From positions 744,001-808,000 of the forward strand of contig NZ_BAABHB010000001.1 of assembly GCF_039541875.1 (NCBI RefSeq): a stretch of DNA of 64,000 bases, in the 5' to 3' direction. Of the stretch, positions 25,512 through 33,705 are shown one piece after another. The position numbers were made by a program, and so were the translations under genes. The notes under the pieces were generated by a model. The model did not search any database and had not been told where the DNA came from. It worked only from the letters and a program-made list of their open reading frames with translations. Source of the stretch: Nibrella viscosa (lineage in GTDB: Bacteria; Bacteroidota; Bacteroidia; Cytophagales; Spirosomataceae). The number at the start of each line of letters is the position of its first letter. The stretch's first letter is position 1.

Positions 25512-26795
25512 ATGTCAACAATATCATCACGACGCTCTTTTCTAACTAAAAGTGCTATTGCCGGCGTATTCAGTGCGGCCTCGCTATCCAGTTTCGGCGA
25601 AGGGCTGGAGCAGGCCGTTGAGCGTACACCCTTATCGTCCAGCCCGTCTGACCTGAGGATAACGGATATCAAATGCGGCTACATCCGGGGCGGCCATAGT
25701 TTGTTTGTCAAAGTACATACCAACCAGGGTATCTGGGGGTGCGGGGAAGCCGTAGATGCCACGCCCGGAACCTATCATCTGGTGAAAATGATGGCGGAAC
25801 GGATCAAGAACAAAAGCCCCCTGAACGTCAACCGCCTGTTCGAGGATATTCGTAAATCCGGTTTTTTTGAAGGTGCCCAGGCGGGTATGTACGTGGCGGT
25901 GTTATCGGCCGTGGAGGCTGCTTTGTGGGATCTGGTCGGCAAGGCGCTGGGCCTGCCGGTATACCAGTTGCTGGGCGGCAAGTACCGCGATAAAATTCGG
26001 GTGTATTGCGATACCGGAGCGTATCGGGAGAAAAATACCGGGCCGGATCGCTTTGCCGATAGCGCCCGCAATGCTGTGAAAATGGGCTTTACTGCCGTTA
26101 AATACGATATTGACGAACGCAATGACCCCAGTAAATACGACCTCTACAACTGGACGGCCAGCCCCGGTGAACTGGAGCGGATGTACAATCAGATTGCCGC
26201 CGTCCGGAAGGCCGTAGGGCCCAAGGTTGACATATGCGTGGATATGCATGGCCGCTACGATATGACTACCGGCAAACGGGTAGCCAAAATGATGGAGCCG
26301 CTGAACCTCATGTTTCTGGAGGAACCTATCCCGGCCGAGAACGTGGAGGCCTACAAGATTATCTCCGAGTCGACCAGTACGCCCATCTGTGCCGGCGAAA
26401 ACCACTACCTGGCCCACGGCTTCCGCCGGATGCTGGAAATTGGCGCTGTCGACATCATCATGCCCGATTTACAGAAAGCCGGTGGCCTGGGCGAAGGCCA
26501 GCGCATTGCGAACCTGGCTAATCTGTACTATGTGCCGTTTGCTCCGCACATGGTAGCTTCCTATCTGGGTGCGATGGCCTCCAGCCACGTCTGTGCCTCG
26601 GTACCCAATTTCATGATTCTGGAGTGGCAGATCTATTTCCATGAGGAACCGATGTTCAAAGAGATTGTCACTTTCGACGGCCCGATGGTTAAGGATGGCT
26701 TTATCCCTTTATCCGAAAAGCCCGGTATTGGTGTTGAGATCAACGAAGAAGGCATGCGCAAGTACGCACCTAAGGATGTGCCATTCTTTGTTTAA
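25512..26795 (+). CDS. Mandelate racemase/enolase superfamily dehydratase
   Basis: 427 residues. The N-terminus (SSRRSFLTKSAIAG) has a twin-arginine type signal, so export of the folded enzyme is likely. The superfamily metal ligands are visible: Asp in DICVDMHGRYD, Glu in LMFLEEPIP and Glu in PICAGENHYL, with a late catalytic His in FAPHMVASY. The pattern is closest to acid-sugar dehydratases of the galactonate/mannonate type. It shares an operon with the exported RraA-like gene, so both may act outside the cytoplasm on a sugar acid. Confidence 0.85.
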   Translation: MSTISSRRSFLTKSAIAGVFSAASLSSFGEGLEQAVERTPLSSSPSDLRITDIKCGYIRGGHSLFVKVHTNQGIWGCGEAVDATPGTYHLVKMMAERIKNKSPLNVNRLFEDIRKSGFFEGAQAGMYVAVLSAVEAALWDLVGKALGLPVYQLLGGKYRDKIRVYCDTGAYREKNTGPDRFADSARNAVKMGFTAVKYDIDERNDPSKYDLYNWTASPGELERMYNQIAAVRKAVGPKVDICVDMHGRYDMTTGKRVAKMMEPLNLMFLEEPIPAENVEAYKIISESTSTPICAGENHYLAHGFRRMLEIGAVDIIMPDLQKAGGLGEGQRIANLANLYYVPFAPHMVASYLGAMASSHVCASVPNFMILEWQIYFHEEPMFKEIVTFDGPMVKDGFIPLSEKPGIGVEINEEGMRKYAPKDVPFFV

Positions 26796-26796
26796 C

Positions 26797-26850
26797 AGAA
26801 GCAACTAAAAAAGCTGACCTCGTATGAGGTCAGCTTTTTTAGTTGCTTCT
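26797..26850. terminator. Bidirectional intrinsic terminator
   Basis: Perfect 24-base arms (26797-26820 and 26827-26850; AGAAGCAACTAAAAAAGCTG and complement) around a six-base loop. It separates the dehydratase gene from the convergent sufB and also ends sufB transcripts, so sufC and sufD cannot follow on the same message. Confidence 0.92.
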
Positions 26851-26860
26851 ATTTTGAATA

Positions 26861-28306
26861 TTAACCAACAGAACCCTCCAGGCTGATTTCCAGGAGTTTC
26901 TGGGCCTCTACGGCAAACTCCATCGGAAGCTGGTTTAGCACTTCTTTGGCGTATCCGTTGATAATCAAGGCCACCGCCTGCTCGGTCGGGATACCGCGCT
27001 GGTTGCAGTAGAATAACTGGTCTTCGCCGATTTTAGAAGTAGTCGCTTCGTGCTCTACCGTAGCGCTCTGGTTGTTTACCTCAATGTAGGGAAACGTGTG
27101 GGCTCCGCATTTGTCGCCAAGCAAAAGAGAGTCACACTGTGAGAAGTTACGCGCATTGTCGGCCCGCTTGAACACCTGCACCAGCCCCCGGTAGGAGTTC
27201 TGGCTCTTGCCGGCCGAAATACCTTTTGATACAATCCGGCTTTTGGTGTTCTTGCCGATATGAATCATTTTAGTGCCCGTATCGGCCTGCTGCATGTTGT
27301 TGGTCACGGCCACCGAGTAAAACTCGCCAATGGAGTTGTCGCCTTTCAGAATCACCGACGGATATTTCCAGGTAATGGACGAGCCGGTCTCAACCTGTGT
27401 CCACGAAATCTTGGCATTCGGGCCGTCACAGATTCCCCGCTTGGTTACGAAGTTATAGATACCACCGCGACCTTCTTTATCGCCGGGGTACCAGTTCTGC
27501 ACCGTCGAGTATTTGATCTCAGCGTCGGCCATGGCAACCAGTTCCACCACGGCTGCGTGCAGCTGATTTTCGTCGCGCATAGGGGCGGTGCAGCCTTCCA
27601 GGTAGCTCACGTAACTGCCGGCATCGGCCACGATCAGCGTCCGCTCAAACTGTCCCGTACCGGCCGCGTTGATCCGGAAATAGGTCGAGAGTTCCATGGG
27701 GCAGCGTACGCCTTTGGGAATGTAGCAGAACGAGCCGTCGGAGAAGACCGCCGAGTTCAGGGCAGCAAAATAGTTGTCTTTGGGCGGAACCACCGAACCG
27801 AGGTATTTTTTTACCAGTTCCGGGTGTTCCTGAATGGCTTCGGTCATGGAGCAGAAAATAATGCCCAGGTCCATCAGCTTATCCTTAAAGGTTGTCGCAA
27901 TAGATACCGAGTCAATCACGGCATCAACGGCCACGCCGGCCAGCCGCTCCTGCTCTTTCAGGGAGATACCCAGCCGCTCAAACGTGTCGCGCAGTTCGGG
28001 GTCAATATCATCCAGGGATTTTACTTCTTTTTTCTGTTTGGGTGCCGAATAGTAGATAATATCCTGGTAGTCGATCTTAGGATAAGTCACATTCGGCCAG
28101 TGCGGTTCGGTCATCTCCTGCCACATACGGAACGACTTCAGACGCCATTCCAGCATCCAGTCGGGTTCGTTTTTCTTCGCCGAGATGAAGCGAACCGTAT
28201 CTTCGTTCAATCCTTTCGGAGCTTCATCCGCTTCGATGAGCGTTTCGAACCCGTACTTATATTCCGAATTGGTGATGCTCTCTAAGATTTCAACGTCTTT
28301 GCTCAT
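26861..28306 (-). CDS. sufB: Fe-S cluster assembly protein SufB
   Basis: 481 residues, standard length for SufB. Typical blocks include FCYIPKGVRCPMELSTYFRIN, YLEGCTAPMRDENQLHAAVVE, TVQNWYPGDKEGRGGIYNFVTKRG and KCGAHTFPYIEV. SufB is the scaffold on which the SufBCD complex builds Fe-S clusters with sulfur from SufS/SufE. It stands alone here: the next gene upstream is an Lrp regulator, and a terminator follows directly. Confidence 0.97.
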   Translation of the reverse strand: MSKDVEILESITNSEYKYGFETLIEADEAPKGLNEDTVRFISAKKNEPDWMLEWRLKSFRMWQEMTEPHWPNVTYPKIDYQDIIYYSAPKQKKEVKSLDDIDPELRDTFERLGISLKEQERLAGVAVDAVIDSVSIATTFKDKLMDLGIIFCSMTEAIQEHPELVKKYLGSVVPPKDNYFAALNSAVFSDGSFCYIPKGVRCPMELSTYFRINAAGTGQFERTLIVADAGSYVSYLEGCTAPMRDENQLHAAVVELVAMADAEIKYSTVQNWYPGDKEGRGGIYNFVTKRGICDGPNAKISWTQVETGSSITWKYPSVILKGDNSIGEFYSVAVTNNMQQADTGTKMIHIGKNTKSRIVSKGISAGKSQNSYRGLVQVFKRADNARNFSQCDSLLLGDKCGAHTFPYIEVNNQSATVEHEATTSKIGEDQLFYCNQRGIPTEQAVALIINGYAKEVLNQLPMEFAVEAQKLLEISLEGSVG

Positions 28307-28552
28307 AAATTAGGTCGGATGGTTTTTTTACCACGCTATCGTATAAGGTTAACAAGTTATAAAGTGGCTGCGTTCCGGTCTGGGGGGCAAATATCGGAAA
28401 AAAGGCAATGCCGCGACCTGCTCGTGTCTTTTCCGGTCGGTCGATAGTGATTCAGGCTACGTGCCGGCCGCTGCCTAAAAAACTAAAACAATTGTAAAGT
28501 GTTTGTGATGGAATGTAATTCCTGATGCTCAGGAGGATACTGCTCTGTACTG

Positions 28553-29026
28553 TCAATCGCCATTGCCGAAGGGAATGGGCCGGGTAATGCGTTCTTCGAG
28601 GGAGATAAAGGTTTCTGTGCGCTGAATACCGCCAACTTTCTGGATTTTATCGTGCAGAACCTCACGCAGGTGTTCGGTATCGCGGCAAACAATTTTGGCG
28701 AATATACTATAAATACCGGTGGTGTAATGGATATTGACCACCTCCGGAATTTTCTCCAGTTCAGAGGCTACTTCATCGTACAACGAGCTTTTGTCCAGAT
28801 AAATGCCCAGGAAGGCGCTGATGTCCCAGCCCAGTTTGGTATGGTCTATCACCAACTGGGAGCCCCGGACAATACCCATCTGCTCCATTTTCTTCATCCG
28901 CACGTGAACGGTGCCGCCTGAAACAAAAATGCGCTTGCCAATCTCGGTATACGCCATGTTGGCATCCTGCATCAGCAGATTCAGAATCTTCAGGTCGACA
29001 TTGTCAATTTCTAAATTTTTATCCAT
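28553..29026 (-). CDS. Lrp/AsnC family transcriptional regulator
   Basis: About 157 residues from the ATG at 29026 (MDKNLEIDNVDLKILNLL). An N-terminal helix-turn-helix (LMQDANMAYTEIGKRIFVSGGTVHVRMKKMEQMGI) is followed by a RAM/ACT-like effector domain (about 65-150). It lies 246 bases upstream of sufB on the same strand, but no link to sufB control can be shown. Such regulators respond to amino acids. Confidence 0.92.
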   Translation of the reverse strand: MDKNLEIDNVDLKILNLLMQDANMAYTEIGKRIFVSGGTVHVRMKKMEQMGIVRGSQLVIDHTKLGWDISAFLGIYLDKSSLYDEVASELEKIPEVVNIHYTTGIYSIFAKIVCRDTEHLREVLHDKIQKVGGIQRTETFISLEERITRPIPFGNGD

Positions 29027-29112
29027 TTTTTTGGTGCTAGTTTCGATGAGTGTTAACAAAAGTAGTGAAATTTTGAATGGAGTATAAATTTTCAGAATTT
29101 TTTATGAAAAAT

Positions 29113-29144
29113 TTGCAAAGAACTGCCATAACGTTTTAACTTTG
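29113..29144 (+). promoter_or_regulatory. Promoter upstream of the tRNA-like RNA
   Basis: TTG at 29113-29115, 21 bases, then TAACTTTG at 29137-29144: a full Bacteroidota match. Transcription would start near 29151 and run through two small hairpins and the tRNA-like element. Confidence 0.6.
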
Positions 29145-29189
29145 CAATGTCAAGTTGATCGAACGGGTCAGCAGTGAGGTCAGCTTGAT

Positions 29190-29218
29190 GCCGGTTCGCC
29201 GGCCGCCGGTTCGCCGGC
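29190..29218 (+). repeat. Tandem GCCGG-TTCG-CCGGC hairpins
   Basis: Two identical 14-base hairpins (29190-29203 and 29205-29218), each with five GC pairs and a TTCG loop, one base apart, in the predicted leader of the tRNA-like RNA. They could mark a processing site or stabilise the transcript. Confidence 0.7.
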
Positions 29219-29234
29219 CCAAAAGTTTTCACAC

Positions 29235-29397
29235 TGTAGGGTGTCGAAATTGGCAGACGTGCCCTCCTGTCTCGGGGGTGGTGAGTTCGGGATAAACACA
29301 GCATAATGCCCCCGTTAATTCGGGGACTGGGGTTGACCACCAGGATTTTGTGCTGCGGCTAACCGCACCGTGGGTGGTTCGAGTCCCCCTCCTACAG
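29235..29397 (+). tRNA. Anomalous tRNA-Leu-like RNA with about 93-base variable region
   Basis: The acceptor stem pairs TGTAGGG (29235-29241) with TCCTACA (29390-29396). The D-arm region (TGTCGAAATTGGCAGACG) and T-loop (GGTTCGAGTCC) are very close to those of tRNA-Leu. An anticodon-like stem CCCTC/GGGGG encloses CTGTCTC, which would read GTC rather than a Leu anticodon. Between it and the T-arm are about 93 bases with their own hairpins (CCCCG-TTAATT-CGGGG, TGCGG-CTAA-CCGCA) and a GGTGGT/ACCACC closing pair. The T-stem and D-stem each have a mismatch. It may be a decayed tRNA, or a tRNA-like RNA with another role. A promoter and terminator flank it. Confidence 0.5.
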
Positions 29398-29437
29398 CAA
29401 TTTGGTTTTTAGTTTGTTGATGAAGTGTAATTATAAA

Positions 29438-29474
29438 CACGCCGGTCCGAGTTGAGGTCGGCGTTTGTTTTTTT
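29438..29474 (+). terminator. Intrinsic terminator after the tRNA-like RNA
   Basis: ACGCCGGTCC pairs imperfectly with GGTCGGCGT and is followed by TTGTTTTTTT. The T-tract ends directly at the ATG of the DUF819 gene (29475). Confidence 0.75.
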
Positions 29475-30701
29475 ATGTCCGATCCTGTCACCCTTGGTGT
29501 CCTCTTTATTATCCTGGCGGCTGTTTTTGTTACGGCGCAGAGCGCCCGGCCCTTCTGGCAGCGCTTCTATAACTACGTACCGACTACGCTTCTTTGTTAC
29601 TTCATTCCCTCTTTGCTAAATACCTTTGGGCTGGTCGATGGCGACAATACAGGGCTGTACCCGGTTGTTTCCCGGATTCTGCTGCCGGCCAGCCTGGTGC
29701 TGTTTACGCTCAGCGTTGACCTGAAGGCGTTCCGGCGTTTGGGCCGTAAATCGGTGCTGATGTTTGCCGCCGGGGCCATTAGCGTCATGCTGGGTGGCCC
29801 GCTGGCTGTGTGGCTGGTATCCCTCTTTGCGCCGGAACTGGTAGGTGGGCAGGGACCGGATGCCGTCTGGCGCGGCCTGGCTACCCTGGCCGGCACCTGG
29901 ATCGGCGGTGGGGCCAATCAGACGGCCCTGAAGGAAGTGTTTCAGCCCAGCAATGCCTTGTTTTCGGCTATCGTTACGGTTGATGTCATGGTTGGTAATC
30001 TGTGGCTGGCTTTTCTGCTGTACGGTGCCAATCAGTCGGCGGTAGTAGACAAATGGCTCAGGGCTGATGCCGGTGCCGTCGAAGAGGTAAAAGAACGGGT
30101 GCAGCAGGAAGCTGAAGCGATCCGGCGCATTCCGACCACCACCGACTTTATGGTCATTATGGCCGTAGCCTTTGGCGCTACGGCGCTGGCGCATGCCCTG
30201 GGCAACCAGATTGGTCCCTGGATTGGCGTCAACTATCCCGCTCTGAACCAGTTCAGCCTCAATGCGCCCTTTTTCTGGATTGTCGGGCTGGCAACCGCCG
30301 TCGGCATCGGGTTATCGTTCACCCGCTTGCGAAGACTGGAGGGGGCCGGTGCTTCCAAGATAGCTAATGTGTTTCTGTACTTGTTGATTGCCACCATTGG
30401 CTTGAAGATGAATATCCTGTCGATTGCCGAACATCCGGGGTTAATGCTGGTGGGGGCGATCTGGATGCTGTTTCACGCCCTGCTGATGATTGGGTTCGGC
30501 CGGCTGATCCGCGCCCCCTTTTTCTTTCTGGCTGTCGGTAGTCAGTCGTGCATCGGCGGACCAGCCTCGGCCCCCATTGTGGCGGCTGCGTTTCACCCCG
30601 TGCTGGCCCCCGTGGGCGTACTCATGGCCATTCTGGGGTATGCCGTCGGTACCTATATGGGTTATTTATGCGGCATTATGATGCAATTGGTATCTCCGTA
30701 A
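29475..30701 (+). CDS. DUF819 family membrane protein
   Basis: 408 residues and about 11-12 membrane helices. DUF819 motifs are visible: YFIPSLLNTFG, GTWIGGGANQTALKEVF, and the C-terminal GSQSCIGGPASAPIVAAAFHP. The family resembles glutamate and CPA-type carriers; a transport role is likely but the substrate is unknown. The start codon touches the T-tract of an upstream terminator, so it has almost no leader of its own. Confidence 0.85.
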   Translation: MSDPVTLGVLFIILAAVFVTAQSARPFWQRFYNYVPTTLLCYFIPSLLNTFGLVDGDNTGLYPVVSRILLPASLVLFTLSVDLKAFRRLGRKSVLMFAAGAISVMLGGPLAVWLVSLFAPELVGGQGPDAVWRGLATLAGTWIGGGANQTALKEVFQPSNALFSAIVTVDVMVGNLWLAFLLYGANQSAVVDKWLRADAGAVEEVKERVQQEAEAIRRIPTTTDFMVIMAVAFGATALAHALGNQIGPWIGVNYPALNQFSLNAPFFWIVGLATAVGIGLSFTRLRRLEGAGASKIANVFLYLLIATIGLKMNILSIAEHPGLMLVGAIWMLFHALLMIGFGRLIRAPFFFLAVGSQSCIGGPASAPIVAAAFHPVLAPVGVLMAILGYAVGTYMGYLCGIMMQLVSP

Positions 30702-30793
30702 AGGCGGACAGCCCGGCGTGAAAAGTTACGGTAATCCGCACTTTTTGAGTAATTTTGTGCTTTATATGTAAACGATACAACCGTTATCCAAAC

Positions 30794-32581
30794 GTGAAGC
30801 ATATCCGCAATTTTTGCATTATTGCCCATATCGACCATGGCAAAAGTACCTTAGCCGACCGCCTGCTGGAGTTTACCAAAACGGTTTCTGACCGGGACAT
30901 GCAGGCTCAGTTGCTGGACGATATGGATCTGGAGCGGGAGCGAGGCATTACCATTAAGAGCCACGCCATCCAGATGAATTATACGTATAAGGGCGAAACC
31001 TACACGCTGAACCTGATTGATACCCCCGGTCACGTCGATTTTTCTTACGAAGTATCCCGATCCATTGCCGCCTGCGAAGGGGCGCTGCTGCTGGTGGATG
31101 CGTCGCAGGGAACCGAGGCCCAGACGATCTCGAACCTGTACCTGGCCATGAACAACGACCTGGTCATCATTCCGGTGCTGAACAAAATTGACCTGCCCGG
31201 TGCCATGCCGGAGGAGGTTAAAGACGAGATGGTGGACCTGATCGGCTGCGAGCGCGACGAGATCATCCCGGCGAGCGGCAAAGAAGGTATTGGTATTGAA
31301 GAAATCCTGAACGCCATTGTGGAGCGCATACCGCCCCCGACCGGCGACCCCGACGGCAAACTGCAGGCGCTGATCTTCGACTCGGTGTTTAATTCCTACC
31401 GGGGTATTGAAGTAATCTTCCGGGTGGTAAACGGCCGTATCCGGAAAGGCGACCGCGTTAAGTTCATGGCCGCCGGTACCGAGTACAACGCCGACGAAAT
31501 TGGTACGCTTCGGCTCGGTAAAGAGCCCAAAGAGGTAATCGAGTGTGGGGATGTAGGGTATCTGATTTCCGGGATCAAGGTAGCGAAAGAAGTAAAGGTA
31601 GGGGATACCATAACTCATACGTTGAACCCGGCCGATAAGCCTATTCAGGGCTTTGAAGACGTTAAGCCGATGGTATTTGCCGGTATTTACCCGGTGGAGA
31701 CCAGCGAGTTTGAAGACCTGCGTGAAGCGATGGAAAAACTCCAGCTCAACGATGCGGCCCTGGTTTGGGAGCCCGAAACGTCGGCGGCTCTCGGCTTTGG
31801 TTTCCGGTGCGGCTTCCTGGGTATGCTGCACATGGAAATTGTGCAGGAGCGGCTGGAGCGTGAGTTCGACATGACGGTGATTACCACCGTGCCCTCGGTG
31901 CGGTTTGAAGTAGTGACCACCAAAGGCGAGACGCTTCAGGTATCGGCCCCGGCCGATATGCCCGACCCCAGCGCCATTGACTGGATTGAGGAACCGTTTA
32001 TCAAAGCCCAGATTATTTCCAAAGCTGAATACGTAGGGGCCATTATGGGCCTATGTATGGATAAACGCAGTATTCTGAAAAACCAGATATACCTGACCTC
32101 CGATCGCGTGGAGCTCCAGTTTGAAATGCCGCTGGCCGAGGTGGTATTCGACTTTTTCGACAAGCTCAAGACCATTTCCCGTGGTTATGCCTCCCTCGAT
32201 TATGAGTTCCTGGGCAACCGGGAGTCGACCATGGTGAAGCTGGACATCATGCTCAACGGCGACCGGGTAGATGCGCTCTCGGCGATCGTTCACCGCGACA
32301 AGGCATATGAGTGGGGTAAGAAGCTCTGCGAAAAGCTCCGCGAGTTGTTACCACGCCAACAGTTCGAGATTGCCATTCAGGCGGCCATCGGGCAGAAAAT
32401 CATCGCCCGCGAAACGGTGAAGGCCCTGCGCAAAGACGTATTGGCCAAATGTTACGGAGGTGATATTTCGCGGAAGCGGAAGCTGCTGGAGAAGCAGAAA
32501 AAAGGAAAGAAGCGGATGCGGCAGGTCGGCAACGTCGAGATTCCGCAGGAGGCCTTTATGGCGGTGTTGAAGATTAGCTGA
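30794..32581 (+). CDS. lepA: Elongation factor 4 (LepA)
   Basis: 595 residues from the GTG at 30794 (reads MKHIRNFCIIAHIDHGKST), the length and opening typical of LepA; an in-frame start at 30755 would add 13 residues. G-motifs: AHIDHGKST (P-loop), ERERGITIK (switch I), DTPGH (switch II) and NKID. The C-terminal LepA-specific region ends with the basic tail KRKLLEKQKKGKKRMRQ and NVEIPQEAFMAVL. It is a ribosomal GTPase that remodels stalled or initiating ribosomes. Confidence 0.97.
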   Translation: MKHIRNFCIIAHIDHGKSTLADRLLEFTKTVSDRDMQAQLLDDMDLERERGITIKSHAIQMNYTYKGETYTLNLIDTPGHVDFSYEVSRSIAACEGALLLVDASQGTEAQTISNLYLAMNNDLVIIPVLNKIDLPGAMPEEVKDEMVDLIGCERDEIIPASGKEGIGIEEILNAIVERIPPPTGDPDGKLQALIFDSVFNSYRGIEVIFRVVNGRIRKGDRVKFMAAGTEYNADEIGTLRLGKEPKEVIECGDVGYLISGIKVAKEVKVGDTITHTLNPADKPIQGFEDVKPMVFAGIYPVETSEFEDLREAMEKLQLNDAALVWEPETSAALGFGFRCGFLGMLHMEIVQERLEREFDMTVITTVPSVRFEVVTTKGETLQVSAPADMPDPSAIDWIEEPFIKAQIISKAEYVGAIMGLCMDKRSILKNQIYLTSDRVELQFEMPLAEVVFDFFDKLKTISRGYASLDYEFLGNRESTMVKLDIMLNGDRVDALSAIVHRDKAYEWGKKLCEKLRELLPRQQFEIAIQAAIGQKIIARETVKALRKDVLAKCYGGDISRKRKLLEKQKKGKKRMRQVGNVEIPQEAFMAVLKIS

Positions 32582-32618
32582 TTCGTTGGTAAAGGCTCAA
32601 TTATTGTTATAACTTAAT

Positions 32619-32646
32619 GGCCCCGTCCGGATCAGGATGGGGCTTT
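32619..32646 (+). terminator. Intrinsic terminator after lepA
   Basis: GGCCCCGTCC pairs with GGATGGGGCT (one G-T pair) around a short loop and is followed by TTCTG. A weak T-tract. Confidence 0.7.
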
Positions 32647-32677
32647 CTGTTTCCAAACCAAAACAGCCCATATTCCC

Positions 32678-33628
32678 ATGTCAGAGAAAAAGATCATTAC
32701 TGTCTTCGGCGCTACCGGTGCCCAGGGTGGTGGCCTGACCCGAGCCATCCTCACTGATAAAAACAGTGAATTTGCCGTTCGCGCCATTACGCGGGACATT
32801 AACTCCGAAAAGGCGAAAGAACTCGCCCAAATGGGAGCCGAGGTAGTGGCGGCTGATATCGATGATGCCGAAAGCCTGCGCCGGGCCTTAGATGGTGCCT
32901 ACGGCGCTTTTTTTGTAACGTTTTTCTGGGCGCATTTTTCGCCGGAGCGGGAGTATAACGAAGCCCGCGACATGGCCCATGCGGCTAAAGAAGCCGGGCT
33001 GAAGCACGTAATCTGGTCGACGCTGGAGGATACCCGCCAGTGGGTTCCGCTGGACGACGACCGGATGCCAACTCTTCAGGGGAAATACAAAGTGCCGCAC
33101 TTCGACGCCAAAGGCGAAGCCGATCAGGTATTTACAGAATTGGGCGTACCCACCACCTTTATGCGAGCTTCTTTCTATTGGGAAAATTTCATCTATTTTG
33201 GAGCCGGCCCCAAAAAGGGCGAAGACGGAAAGCTGTACCTGACCCTGCCGATTGCCGATAAAAAGATGGCCGGCGTGGCCTCGGAAGATATCGGTAAATG
33301 CGCCTACGCCATTTTTCAGAAAGGACCGGACCTGATCGGCAAAACCATTGGTGTGGCCGGCGATCAGCTAACCGGTGAGGAAATGGCGGCAAAGCTGTCG
33401 AAGGCGATGGGGCAGGAGGTTATTTACAACTATGTTACGCCGGAAGTGTACCGGAGCTTCGGCTTTCCGGGGGCCGATGATATGGGCAATATGTTCCAGT
33501 TTTACCGGGATTTCGACGAGGTGTGCAATAGCGTTCGGGATGTGGCCTACTCCCGGGAGCTGAACCCCGAGTTGCAGTCGTTTGATACCTGGCTGGAAGA
33601 GAATGCCGGCCGTATTCCGGTGGAATAG
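32678..33628 (+). CDS. NmrA-like NAD(P)-binding protein
   Basis: 316 residues. The N-terminus ITVFGATGAQGGGLTRAIL has the GxxGxxG nucleotide motif; the chain continues as an atypical short-chain dehydrogenase of the NmrA/HSCARG type (STLEDTRQW, FDAKGEADQVF, TFMRASFYWENFIYF). Members sense NADP(H) redox state or reduce small molecules. No signal peptide. Confidence 0.9.
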   Translation: MSEKKIITVFGATGAQGGGLTRAILTDKNSEFAVRAITRDINSEKAKELAQMGAEVVAADIDDAESLRRALDGAYGAFFVTFFWAHFSPEREYNEARDMAHAAKEAGLKHVIWSTLEDTRQWVPLDDDRMPTLQGKYKVPHFDAKGEADQVFTELGVPTTFMRASFYWENFIYFGAGPKKGEDGKLYLTLPIADKKMAGVASEDIGKCAYAIFQKGPDLIGKTIGVAGDQLTGEEMAAKLSKAMGQEVIYNYVTPEVYRSFGFPGADDMGNMFQFYRDFDEVCNSVRDVAYSRELNPELQSFDTWLEENAGRIPVE

Positions 33629-33705
33629 AGGACGTAGTTTAGTGACAATATTGATCAGTTGGAAGACGAAATCAAATTACAGTTTGCCAGTCTGCGGTAT
33701 GATGG

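Noticed and set aside
27260..28285. Plus-strand open frame of 341 residues
   Set aside because: Antisense of sufB.
29092..29340. Minus-strand open frame of 82 residues
   Set aside because: It lies across the promoter and tRNA-like RNA and has no protein-like features.
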